A stretch of DNA of 64,000 nucleotides from JBEKYD01 sp049509915. GTDB lineage: Bacteria > Acidobacteriota > Terriglobia > Bryobacterales > Bryobacteraceae. The notes below the pieces were generated by a model. It was not told the origin of the DNA. It searched no databases and saw nothing but the letters and a program-made list of their open reading frames with translations. The position numbers and the translations under genes are program-made. Location of the stretch: positions 1 to 64,000 of the forward strand of contig JBEKZL010000002.1 in the NCBI GenBank assembly GCA_049509915.1. The letters are read 5' to 3'. Positions 33,797 to 41,567 of this stretch are shown one piece after another; the stretch's first letter is position 1; every line of letters begins with the position of its first letter.

Positions 33797-35133
33797 CCGA
33801 GGAAACTCAGGTTGCGGGTACTGAAATTCGGCAGGTTGGGAAACACCGAATTCATGGCGCTATCGGGAATCCCGAACCACGAGCACAGCGTAGCCCCGTA
33901 TTGATCGATGGATGTCGTCGGGATCCATCGGCCGCGGGTGTCGGTGTCGTCGGGGCCTCCCAGCTCGAAGGTCGGGAACGTTCCGAAGATCTGCCCGCCC
34001 TGAACGGCTCCTCCCAGCACCAGGTGGTGTCCGCCCCAGGCGTGGTCGCTGCCATCCCCGGTGGTGGGTTGGAAGGTGCGGTTGAAGTCCGACTCCGTAA
34101 ACGTGGTGACATTCTGCGCCACGCCGAGCTCCTGAGTGGCGCTGTAGAAAGCGGCCAGGGCCTGGCTGAGCTCGGGATAGAGCGTGTTCAGCGTGGGCAG
34201 CTCGCCGGTGTGGGTATCGAAGCTGCCGAGCGAGCAGAAGAACACCTGACGCTGCATTCCCAGGTCCGACTGTACCTGAATGATCTGCGCCACTTGCTGA
34301 AGCTGCTTGCCAAGAGTGGTGGCGGGGAACTGGGTCTTGAGCGCCGCGGCCTTGCCCAGCGCGGCGGCCAGCGTCTTCGCGTCGTCGAGGCTCATCGACA
34401 TGGTAGAGTTGGCGGCCTGCGCCAGCGACACCCCGCTATTCAAGTTCAACAGATTTGTGAGCGCGCTCAGCCGGGCTTGGGAAGCGGCCGTATTGTTGAA
34501 GCCGGCGAGTTCGAGCGACCCGCCCGGCGACATCGCCAGCATTTGCGTCTTCGTCCCGGTACCTTCGAGCGTATTGCCGGCCACCGAAAGGAACGTGGGA
34601 AACTTTGACGAGTTGAGCCCCTGCGCCGCCACATAATCGGCGACCCGGCCGCCCCAACCGGTGGGGCTGTTGCCTTGCGCGACGGAGGTTTGCCATTGCT
34701 GCTGCTGATCCGCGTGGGAGAACAGGTTATTGGGGATCGGCAACTGCGCCGCCTGGTACTGGGCACGGGTGAGCGGCTGGACCAGGGAACCGACGTTGGC
34801 GATCACGGCCAGTTCCTTGCTCGAAAACAGGCTGGCAACTTCCGCCAGCGGCGAGAAGAAGCCATACGGCGCGCCCGAGACGCTTTCCACCTGGGTCAAA
34901 GCGCCGCTCTCGAGGGCGAGGCTCGCGCGCGCAGCCAGGTACGCCTTGTAGCTCGCGTCGTCGGTGGGGATGATGGTGTTATTCGAGTCGTTGCCGCCGA
35001 AGAGGAAGACGCAGACCAAGGCGCGATAATTCGACCCGGTCTGGGCAAGCGCGGGGATCTCCGCGAAGCGCCGTAAGACCACTGTTCCCAGGGAGGCCGC
35101 TCCAACGCGAATGAAGTTTCGTCGTGAAAACAT
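33793..35133 (-). CDS. DUF1501 domain protein, Tat-exported
   Basis: The ATG at 35133, with GGAGAG just upstream, gives MFSRRNFIRVGAASLGTVVL, a twin-arginine signal; a longer in-frame extension to 35184 is rejected. The mature part has VCVFLFGGNDSNNTIIPTDD, the FSHADQQQQWQTS motif, GWGGRVADY, FNRTFQPTTGDGSDHAWGGH and GRWIPTTSIDQYGATLCSWF. These define DUF1501, a sulfatase-like alkaline-phosphatase-fold family. It follows the DUF1800 gene by ten bases, and the two families nearly always travel together. The shared function is unknown, but both are exported. Confidence 0.95.
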   Translation of the reverse strand: MFSRRNFIRVGAASLGTVVLRRFAEIPALAQTGSNYRALVCVFLFGGNDSNNTIIPTDDASYKAYLAARASLALESGALTQVESVSGAPYGFFSPLAEVASLFSSKELAVIANVGSLVQPLTRAQYQAAQLPIPNNLFSHADQQQQWQTSVAQGNSPTGWGGRVADYVAAQGLNSSKFPTFLSVAGNTLEGTGTKTQMLAMSPGGSLELAGFNNTAASQARLSALTNLLNLNSGVSLAQAANSTMSMSLDDAKTLAAALGKAAALKTQFPATTLGKQLQQVAQIIQVQSDLGMQRQVFFCSLGSFDTHTGELPTLNTLYPELSQALAAFYSATQELGVAQNVTTFTESDFNRTFQPTTGDGSDHAWGGHHLVLGGAVQGGQIFGTFPTFELGGPDDTDTRGRWIPTTSIDQYGATLCSWFGIPDSAMNSVFPNLPNFSTRNLSFLG

Positions 35134-35143
35134 CTCGTCTCTC

Positions 35144-36703
35144 CTACTGAACGATCTGATACTCGCCCGATGTGAGTACGACATAAAGGGCCGCCTGGGC
35201 CTGCGCCTTGGCTCCCGTAGCGGCGGTGGCCGCGCTCATCACGGCCTGCTCGAGCGCGGCCGACATGGCACTGTGCAGGAACACATAATTGATGGAGTCC
35301 ACCATGGAACTCAAATCGGTTCCGTTCGGTAGGAACGGAGTGAGACTGACGGTCGTGCTCTTATCGAGAGACCCGTATAGGATGGCGTTGACTACGTCCG
35401 CGCGATTGGCTGCGGTTTGGGTGGAATAAATCTGGAATTCGGGAGCCGGCTCGCTGCTTTCGAGGGTGAACAGAGGCGAGAAGTAACTGAACACGCTCGC
35501 CGGATAGAAGAGCTGCTCCCCCAGGTTAGTGGCGTTGTTGTAAATGGTGCTGGATGGTCCCAGGGTGGCGTTCAGCCCTCGCAGTATGTTCGCCATGAAC
35601 AGGACCGGCTCACGCATGTGGCCGAAAGTTGGATTGGGAACCGCGCCCGGATCGTCGCCGGCGCGGGCTTCCGGGTCGGTCAGGATGGCGGTGAGAATCG
35701 CTTTCATATCGCCGCGAACGCCTGACCCGTTATCCAGGAACACACTCGAGACGCGCCCGACATAAGCCGGGCTGGGATCGCTGGTGACCAGGTGCTGAAT
35801 CAGTTGCTTGCTGACAAAAGGGGCCATGGTGTTCTGCGCCATCAGGGCATCCAGCACGGACTCGAGATCCTGCCCGGCGGTTTGTCCGGCAGGGATTGCG
35901 ACGCCTCCAGCTATGCTCTTCGAAGTGGTGTCGTGGTTGGTCTCCACCGCGAACATCTGGCCGATATAATAAGCGGGATTATTGCCCTTCGCGGTGGCGC
36001 CAGGGGCGGTAGGATAGGTCCATCCAGTGAGCGCTCTGGCGGTATTGGTCACTACGCTCTGGTTATAAGTGGGTACCGGGTTGTGATTGGCATCGAGCAC
36101 CGCGCTGCCATCGGGATTGAGCTGGGTCAGGCCGATGGTGAATAACTGCATGAATTCGCGGGCGTAATTCTCGTTGGCTGCCGTACCTTTGGCCGCATTA
36201 CCCTTGTTGTTGTTCGCCATGTTGAGGTAGTTCCCCATGGCCGGGCTGAGAGTAAGCGCCTTCATGATGTCGCGGTAGTTGCCGAAAGCGTTGTCGCGAA
36301 ACAGGCGCCAATACGGCGGGAACGCATAAGCGTATTTGGTCGTAACCGCCGAAACCACCCACATCTGGGAGAGCGCAAAGGCCACGCGCTGGCGAAGCTG
36401 GTCCTGGCCGGTCACGGCGTTTTGAAAGAAGGCGGCCTGCACCGGCGCCAGATTGTTGTTGGCGTTGCCGTTGGCGGCCAACACTGGCTGGTCCGGCAGA
36501 TCCGATGTATTCAGCGCGAATTGCGCGTTCAGCCAGTTGGCGATTCCCGCCCGCTCGAGTTGCGCAATCGAAGCCGGCGAGGGGCCCCAGGTTGCCTGGT
36601 CGAGGAAGCGCGCGGCGGCCCGGTCCGTCAGCGCAGTCTGCGCCTCCACCGGCTGCGGCCGGAACGCGGCGGCCAATACGAACAAAACGGCAAGTAGCTT
36701 CAT
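35144..36703 (-). CDS. DUF1800 domain protein
   Basis: The ATG at 36703 gives a signal peptide (MKLLAVLFVLAAAFRPQPVE); an earlier Met at 36727 is less likely. The family blocks follow: RFLDQATWGPSPASIAQLER, GNYLNMANNNKGNAAKGTAA, NENYAREFMQLFTIGLTQLN, GWTYPTAPGATAKG, LIQHLVTSDPSPAYVGRVSS and FGHMREPVLFMANILRGLNA. The 519-residue length is usual. Together with the DUF1501 gene ten bases downstream it forms the standard DUF1800-DUF1501 pair of acidobacteria, planctomycetes and proteobacteria. The role is unknown; both are probably periplasmic. Confidence 0.95.
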   Translation of the reverse strand: MKLLAVLFVLAAAFRPQPVEAQTALTDRAAARFLDQATWGPSPASIAQLERAGIANWLNAQFALNTSDLPDQPVLAANGNANNNLAPVQAAFFQNAVTGQDQLRQRVAFALSQMWVVSAVTTKYAYAFPPYWRLFRDNAFGNYRDIMKALTLSPAMGNYLNMANNNKGNAAKGTAANENYAREFMQLFTIGLTQLNPDGSAVLDANHNPVPTYNQSVVTNTARALTGWTYPTAPGATAKGNNPAYYIGQMFAVETNHDTTSKSIAGGVAIPAGQTAGQDLESVLDALMAQNTMAPFVSKQLIQHLVTSDPSPAYVGRVSSVFLDNGSGVRGDMKAILTAILTDPEARAGDDPGAVPNPTFGHMREPVLFMANILRGLNATLGPSSTIYNNATNLGEQLFYPASVFSYFSPLFTLESSEPAPEFQIYSTQTAANRADVVNAILYGSLDKSTTVSLTPFLPNGTDLSSMVDSINYVFLHSAMSAALEQAVMSAATAATGAKAQAQAALYVVLTSGEYQIVQ

Positions 36704-36855
36704 GGCACCCTCGAAAATCTTTACCATTGAAAGAACCCCACTCGCCGCCGAAAGTGTCGGAAGATTATACGAACGATGGGGTAGAGTCGCGACCGCGCGG
36801 GAGCGGTTGTCGAGGGTCTGGAACAGTTAACCCCGGACGGGTCTCAGGCGGCGGT

Positions 36856-37188
36856 CTATGCCGGCCGCTTTTCAATGCGCATGTAGTCCACGTCCGAAGT
36901 GGCGATCATGCCGGTATCCATCATTGCCTCGACCTCGGGTATCAGCCGCGCCAGGTTTTCCGCCGTGTCCACGATCGTGACAACAATGGGCTGGTCCTTT
37001 CTGGTGAGGTGATGGCGGTGGATCTCGGCCGTCTCGCCGTATCCTTCCAGCCCGCGAAACACGGTGGCGCCGGCGATCTTCAACTCCTTGCAGCGATTCA
37101 CGATCGCTTCGTACAGGGGTTTGCCATTGTAGCGGTCGCTTTCGCCAAAATGGAGACGAAGGAGTTTGGCTTTCTTAACTGTTCGCAT
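36856..37188 (-). CDS. DUF190 PII-like protein, single domain
   Basis: The 110-residue protein has the DUF190 pattern LLRLHFGESDRYNGKPLYEA, GATVFRGLEGYGETAEIH, QPIVVTIVDTAENLARLIPE and MMDTGMIATSDVDYMRI. The family adopts the ferredoxin-like PII fold and is thought to bind a small ligand and form oligomers; it is often found near crcB fluoride channels, which are not seen here. The start (ATG 37188) overlaps the tail of the double-domain gene by 14 bases, so both are read from one transcript. Length matches the family. Confidence 0.9.
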   Translation of the reverse strand: MRTVKKAKLLRLHFGESDRYNGKPLYEAIVNRCKELKIAGATVFRGLEGYGETAEIHRHHLTRKDQPIVVTIVDTAENLARLIPEVEAMMDTGMIATSDVDYMRIEKRPA

Positions 37189-37900
37189 GGGAAGGCTCCG
37201 CCGCCGGGCGGCTGTGAATCAAGCGAATCACCTCCACGTCGGAAAGGACAATGATTCCATCCTGCATCATCGTTTCAATCTCGTCGATCGCCTTGGCCAG
37301 CTTGTCATCCGTGTCGACCACCGAGATCATGACCGGCATGTCGTGCGAGAACGGCAGCCTGCCCCCCTTGTGGGTGTGGCCCTTCGTTCCGTATCCGAGA
37401 ATGCCCCGGTATACGGTTGCTCCGGCAATGTCCATCAGGCGCAAGCGCTTGATTATGGCTTCGTACAGCGGCTCGCCCTGCCACTTGTCCGATTCGCCCA
37501 TGTAGATGCGGATCAACCGGGCCGCGCCTCTCATTTCGGTGTGAGGCGCTTTTGACGGCGAGGGATGTTCCTTGCTGGCGACTTTGATAACCTGTGTGTC
37601 CTGGACCTCAATCACGCCGTCGATCACCATGTCGTAGAGGGTGGGCATGAGCTCATCGACCTTTTCGGCGGACTCGATGAACTCGATGCGAATCGGCAGG
37701 TGCTCGGTGAGCACCTCGATCTTGGTCGTGTGCATCGCCTGGTGCGCGCCGAAACCGGCCATGGCGCGCGTGGCGGTCGCGCCAGCGACGCCTTTGTGAA
37801 GCAGAAAAGTCAGAATGGCGTCGCATAGAGAACCGAAGTGGTGCTGCGTGTCCTCGTTGACGAAGATGGTGACCTTTTTCGCCGTTCCCTTCCGGAGCAT
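37175..37900 (-). CDS. Tandem DUF190 protein (two PII-like domains)
   Basis: ATG at 37900 is preceded by GGGAGG at a good distance; an earlier in-frame start at 37957 is rejected. The 241-residue product contains two DUF190 units. The first runs KKVTIFVNEDTQHHFGSLCD, GVAGATATRAMAGFGAHQAM to DGVIEVQDTQVIKVAS. The second runs RLIRIYMGESDKWQGEPLYE, AGATVYRGILGYG, MISVVDTDDKLAKAIDEIET to DGIIVLSDVEVIRLI. The first domain lacks the GESD start and has diverged. With the overlapping single-domain gene there are three domains in tandem, as expected if they assemble into one PII-like trimer. The ligand is unknown. Confidence 0.9.
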   Translation of the reverse strand: MLRKGTAKKVTIFVNEDTQHHFGSLCDAILTFLLHKGVAGATATRAMAGFGAHQAMHTTKIEVLTEHLPIRIEFIESAEKVDELMPTLYDMVIDGVIEVQDTQVIKVASKEHPSPSKAPHTEMRGAARLIRIYMGESDKWQGEPLYEAIIKRLRLMDIAGATVYRGILGYGTKGHTHKGGRLPFSHDMPVMISVVDTDDKLAKAIDEIETMMQDGIIVLSDVEVIRLIHSRPAAEPSHANS

Positions 37901-37955
37901 GGCGTTTCCTCCCGAGCCGCTACGTACACTAGCATAATGCCGGTTGGGCGCCGGC

Positions 37956-37970
37956 AACCGCTCCCTGGCG
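37956..37970. repeat. Partial REP-like unit
   Basis: AACCGCTCCCTGGCG repeats the core of the unit at 25365 but then diverges into a CTGGCGCCAG palindrome. It lies upstream of the DUF190 genes and next to a long inverted repeat at 37999. Confidence 0.45.
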
Positions 37971-37998
37971 CCAGAGACCGTGAGAAAACAAATTCATA

Positions 37999-38080
37999 GC
38001 CGCCGATGAACACCGATGAACGCAGATAAATCCTTTGATTTCTTTATCGGCGTTCATCGGTATTGGCATTCATCGGCGCC
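37999..38080. repeat. Long inverted repeat based on CCGATGAAC units
   Basis: The left arm (37999-38030) contains CGCCGATGAACACCGATGAA followed by CGCAGATAAA. The right arm (38043-38080) is its imperfect reverse complement, with TTTATCGGCGTTCATCGG followed by a related CATTCATCGGCG. Together they make a hairpin of about 30 bp with a 12-base loop, TCCTTTGATTTC. It is AT-richer than its surroundings. The unit resembles repeats widespread in planctomycetes and acidobacteria (from memory, not checked). Confidence 0.7.
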
Positions 38081-38165
38081 TATATTTCTTCAGAGCTTCT
38101 TACAGAGCGATTGCGAACACCTAAACCAGGAAATTCCTAGCCAGGCTCTGCCATGATAAGAGATC

Positions 38166-38918
38166 ATGATCGAAACAGGATTGCGGGACAAGGTGGTGAT
38201 CGTTACGGGCGCGGCCGCGGGCATTGGCCACGCCACGGCGCGTCGCTTCGCGCTGGAAGGCTGCCGGGTGGCGTCGTGGGACGTTCGCGACGGCGAAGCC
38301 GCGACGGGCGGTTTCTTCCAGAAGGTAGATGTCACCAGCGCCGCCTCGGTGGCGGCCGCGACCGAGGAAGTGACGGGCCGCTGGGGCGCCATCCACGCGT
38401 TGGTCAACAACGCCGGCATTCTTCGCGACGGCCAGCTCGTCAAGTTCAAGGAAGGCGCGCTGGTGGGCATGATGAGCGACGAGCAGTTCGATTCGGTGGT
38501 CGGCGTCAACCTGCGCGGCGTCTTCATTTGCACCCGCGCGGTGGCGCCGCGGATGGTCCAGGCGGGCGGCGGCGTGATCCTGAATGCCTCGAGCGTGGTC
38601 GGGCTTTACGGCAACTTCGGCCAAACCAACTACATCGCCAGCAAGGCCGGCGTGATCGGCATGACGCGGGTGTGGGCCCGCGAGCTCGGTCGCTACCATA
38701 TCCGTGTCAATGCGGTGGCGCCCGGCATCATTGAAACCGACATGACCAGGGGCATGCCCGAAAAAGCGGTGCAAGCGCTGGTCGCCCATACCCCGCTAGG
38801 CCGCATCGGCCAGCCCGAGGATATCGCCAACGCCTACGTCTGGCTGGCTTCCGACGCTGCTTCATTTGTCACCGGTGCGGTACTCAGCGTGGATGGGGGG
38901 GTGGTGACGGGAACGTAG
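38166..38918 (+). CDS. SDR-family oxidoreductase (FabG-like)
   Basis: The 250-residue protein shows the classical SDR motifs: cofactor loop VVIVTGAAAGIGHATARRFA (TGxxxGIG), NNAGIL, catalytic NASSVVGLYGNFGQTNYIAS followed by KAG (YxxxK), and the C-terminal GIIETDMTRG and GAVLSVDGG. It is NAD(P)H-dependent and closely resembles 3-oxoacyl-ACP reductases, although SDR substrates cannot be read from sequence. An insertion of about eleven residues after DGQLV (KFKEGALVGMM) is slightly unusual. It is monocistronic. Start is ATG at 38166. Confidence 0.85.
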   Translation: MIETGLRDKVVIVTGAAAGIGHATARRFALEGCRVASWDVRDGEAATGGFFQKVDVTSAASVAAATEEVTGRWGAIHALVNNAGILRDGQLVKFKEGALVGMMSDEQFDSVVGVNLRGVFICTRAVAPRMVQAGGGVILNASSVVGLYGNFGQTNYIASKAGVIGMTRVWARELGRYHIRVNAVAPGIIETDMTRGMPEKAVQALVAHTPLGRIGQPEDIANAYVWLASDAASFVTGAVLSVDGGVVTGT

Positions 38919-39005
38919 GGAGCCCGGCCGACACGGCGCGCCTTCCATTCGTTGAATTGAATCGGGCCTTGAGGCTCTTTAGGAAGATTCCAATCGCCAG
39001 GATCT

Positions 39006-39743
39006 TCACTCTCCTGATTTCCTCTTCCCCATTAAGCAAACCCAAGCTCTCGGTGGCTCTGGAAGTGTCGTTTCAAAATGGCTGGACACGAGCGACAGAA
39101 TTTCGAAGTACGGTTCGACAGCGCTAACAATGTCTCTGGCGGTCAGCTTTGGAGGGCCTTCCTTGAGACGGTCATCGGCATTTCCAATAAGACTGAGCCA
39201 TAAGCCGTTTTCTGCCAGGTGAAGATGCACCTGTTGTGCAAATCGCTTCCGATCCTTGCCTGAGTCGAATGTATGAAAGCAACCCCGATCGAATGCAAAC
39301 CCGAATAGCGTTTCCCGGAGGTCGCTATTCAAAATGTCGGCGACTCTGAAGCTACATTGAACAGTGGCCTTTTGTGCTTTCTCCTTTGCCTTCTCAATTG
39401 CAACTTCAGAGGTATCGAAAGCCAACACTTCAAACTTCTGCTGAGCAAGCCAGATTGCGTTATCGCCGGTCCCGCATCCGATATCGAGCGCCCTGCACGA
39501 AGCAATCGGCGTGCGCGTCACGGCTTGAGTCAAGTTGAAGTCAGGTCTGCCGATATCCCAGGGGGCCGAGCCCTCTTTGTAGTGTTCGTTGAAACGATCT
39601 TCGGGCGTCATGGTCGCTTCTCTCCGGGTCCCGGTCACTGCGGTATAAATCCAATAGGCGATGACACCAAGCAGTATGCCACCCGCCAGCACATTTGAGC
39701 AAATGGACTGGGCCCATAGTCGCCAGCGAACCTCCCGAGTCAT
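39006..39743 (-). CDS. SAM-dependent methyltransferase, possibly membrane-anchored
   Basis: The domain from about residue 44 (MTPEDRFNEHYKEGSAPWDI) is a class I methyltransferase of the thiopurine/tellurite type: CRALDIGCGTGDNAIWLAQQ, VLAFDTSEVAIEKAKEKAQ and FAFDRGCFHTF. An upstream in-frame start at 39743 adds NVLAGGILLGVIAYWIYTAV, a clear transmembrane helix, whereas the ATG at 39614 has a GGAG about 10 bases before it. Both starts are possible, and the second is the usual one for this family. Codon and base composition are visibly less GC-rich than the neighbours, suggesting transfer. The substrate is unknown. Confidence 0.75.
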   Translation of the reverse strand: MTREVRWRLWAQSICSNVLAGGILLGVIAYWIYTAVTGTRREATMTPEDRFNEHYKEGSAPWDIGRPDFNLTQAVTRTPIASCRALDIGCGTGDNAIWLAQQKFEVLAFDTSEVAIEKAKEKAQKATVQCSFRVADILNSDLRETLFGFAFDRGCFHTFDSGKDRKRFAQQVHLHLAENGLWLSLIGNADDRLKEGPPKLTARDIVSAVEPYFEILSLVSSHFETTLPEPPRAWVCLMGKRKSGE

Positions 39744-39757
39744 GCACCGATGTACTT

Positions 39758-40867
39758 CTACACCACGCGCAGTTCCTTGCTGGTCGGTGTCAACACTTCG
39801 CAGCCGGTCTTAGTCACTACCACCGTGTCTTCGATGCGGATGCCGCCCCAGCCTTCCAGGTATACGCCGGGCTCGATGGTGACGGCCATGCCGGCTTCGA
39901 GGCGCTTCTTATCGCGCCGGCCCAGCCGTGGCGGCTCGTGAATCTCCAGCCCCAGGCCGTGACCGGTGGAATGCACGAAAGCCCGTTCCAAGCCGTACCC
40001 AGTCAGTACGCGCCGCGCGGCGCGGTCTACCGCGGCCGTCGGCCGGCCCGCTTTTACCGCGTCGATTGCCGCCAACTGCGCCTCCAGCACGGCGCGATAG
40101 GCCCGCTTCACCTTCGGCCCCGGCTTGCCCACAAACAACATGCGCGTCATATCGCTGGCATAGCCTTGGTGGAAGGCGCCCATGTCCACAACCACCAGGC
40201 TGGCTTCGCACAACCGCCCGGCGGTCGGTTGCGCATGGGGCAAAGCCGAACGCTCCCCCGCCGCCACGATCGTCTCGAAGCTGGGCTTTTCGGCCCCCAG
40301 ACGCCGCATGCGGAATTCCAACTCGGCGGCCAGGTCGGATTCCTTCATTCCCGCGCGCACCTTCGCGGCCACTTGTTCGAAGGCCTTGGAACTTATCCCG
40401 ACCGCGCGCCGGATCAGAGCCAACTCGGCCACCGATTTGACCATCCGCAAGCCTTCGATCCAGCCGCCTGCCCCCACCGCTTCGGCGTGCAGCGGCAGCC
40501 TCGGGACCAGCCCCTGGTAAGCTTCATAAGTGATGCGCGCCGGCTCGAAGCCGATCCGCGTTACACCTTGCCGCCGGATGGCTTCACCCACTTCCACCGC
40601 GACCGGGCCTTCGGCGATCTCGACCGCGCAGCTCACTTCCCGCGCGGCTTGTATCCGGTAGCGCGGATCGGTAACCAGCAACGCCCCGGCAGCCTCGCTA
40701 ATCAGCAGGTTGGCGTTGTCGCCGGTGAAACCGGTCAGGTAGCGGAGGTTCGGTCCGTTCGAAACCAACAGCGCGTCCAGCTTGCGCTCCGCCAAGCCTT
40801 CCCGCACCGCCCGCGCGCGGGCCTCGTACTCGGCGGGCGGAATCGGACCGATCCCATTATTGTTCAT
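39758..40867 (-). CDS. M24 family metallopeptidase (aminopeptidase P / Xaa-Pro type)
   Basis: ATG at 40867 starts a 369-residue protein with a creatinase N-terminal domain (RAVREGLAERKLDALLVSNG) and a pita-bread C-terminal domain. The metal ligands are present: D in SLVVVDMGAFHQG, D in GYASDMTRMLF, H in VHSTGHGLGLEIHEP, E in VTIEPGVYLEGW and E in GIRIEDTVVVT. It cleaves N-terminal X-Pro bonds in the cytoplasm. A palindromic repeat abuts the start and carries AGGAGG 11 bases before the ATG, so the repeat supplies the Shine-Dalgarno. The gene follows the lipoprotein gene at 40943-41557. Confidence 0.9.
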   Translation of the reverse strand: MNNNGIGPIPPAEYEARARAVREGLAERKLDALLVSNGPNLRYLTGFTGDNANLLISEAAGALLVTDPRYRIQAAREVSCAVEIAEGPVAVEVGEAIRRQGVTRIGFEPARITYEAYQGLVPRLPLHAEAVGAGGWIEGLRMVKSVAELALIRRAVGISSKAFEQVAAKVRAGMKESDLAAELEFRMRRLGAEKPSFETIVAAGERSALPHAQPTAGRLCEASLVVVDMGAFHQGYASDMTRMLFVGKPGPKVKRAYRAVLEAQLAAIDAVKAGRPTAAVDRAARRVLTGYGLERAFVHSTGHGLGLEIHEPPRLGRRDKKRLEAGMAVTIEPGVYLEGWGGIRIEDTVVVTKTGCEVLTPTSKELRVV

Positions 40868-40868
40868 G

Positions 40869-40940
40869 GTAGGACAGGCCTCCTGGCCTGTCGTTGCCTG
40901 ATACAAAGCAGCCGGCGACAGGCCGGGAGGCCTGTCCCAC
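40869..40940. repeat. Inverted pair of GACAGGCC palindromes
   Basis: GGACAGGCCTCCTGGCCTGT begins at 40872 and GACAGGCCGGGAGGCCTGTC at 40917; each is a hairpin, and the outer ends GTAGGAC and GTCCCAC are inverted. The element fills almost the whole gap between the lipoprotein stop and the M24 start. On the minus strand the first unit contains AGGAGG (complement at 40879-40884). Confidence 0.7.
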
Positions 40941-40942
40941 TT

Positions 40943-41557
40943 CTACCGCACATTTTGCAAGTCCCGGGCCAGGACCAGGGCTTTATATGCCAGGTCGCTG
41001 GCCGTGCGCATGTCGCCTTTGGACTGGCTGTCGTCGGAGGATCGCAGAAGCTGTTCGATACTCTGCGCCGTATTCTTCTCCTGGGGGCTCAGCGCGCGGC
41101 CGCGCGCCTGGTCCAGCAGGGCCCGGGTCTCGCGTTTGTGCTGATCGGCGGCATCCTGCAACCGCTTCTGTTCATCGGCCGGCATCACCTCCTGAATCGG
41201 CGCCCGTTCCGGCTCGGCGGGCGCCGCGACCGGCGAGGGCGGGTCGGTTTTGGGAGCGGGAATCGCCGGCGGCCCGGCCCGGCGATTTCCGTGGGATGGC
41301 GCGGCCGGCTGCTCCACCGGCGGCGTTTCCACATCCACCGCAGTCAACGCCTCCGGATCGAGCGGTTGGAAGCCGGGAAGCTGCATTCGCGTTTGCGGAA
41401 CCGAGAGCGTCGCCGGCGGAACCGAAGCGGGAGCGGGCTTGGGCGCGGGGACCGGCGCGGGAGGGGCCGCTTGAGCCGTCTTGGTGTGCGGCCGCAATGA
41501 GCACCCGGCAAGCGCCAAGGCCAAACAGGCGGCGAGAATTGCAGCTTCGGTTCTCAT
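40943..41557 (-). CDS. Proline-rich lipoprotein of unknown function
   Basis: ATG at 41557 begins MRTEAAILAACLALALAGCS, a type II signal with the lipobox LAGC and lipidated Cys19. A low-complexity linker rich in Pro and Ala (AAPPAPVPAPKPAPASVPPA) follows, then a helical C-terminus (EQKRLQDAADQHKRETRALL, DQARGRALSPQEKNTAQSIE) likely to be coiled coil. It is a predicted membrane-anchored periplasmic or outer-membrane protein. It starts 10 bases after the histidine-kinase stop, so both may share a transcript. An upstream in-frame extension to 41641 is rejected. No family recognised. Confidence 0.7.
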   Translation of the reverse strand: MRTEAAILAACLALALAGCSLRPHTKTAQAAPPAPVPAPKPAPASVPPATLSVPQTRMQLPGFQPLDPEALTAVDVETPPVEQPAAPSHGNRRAGPPAIPAPKTDPPSPVAAPAEPERAPIQEVMPADEQKRLQDAADQHKRETRALLDQARGRALSPQEKNTAQSIEQLLRSSDDSQSKGDMRTASDLAYKALVLARDLQNVR

Positions 41558-41567
41558 ACGGGGCCCG

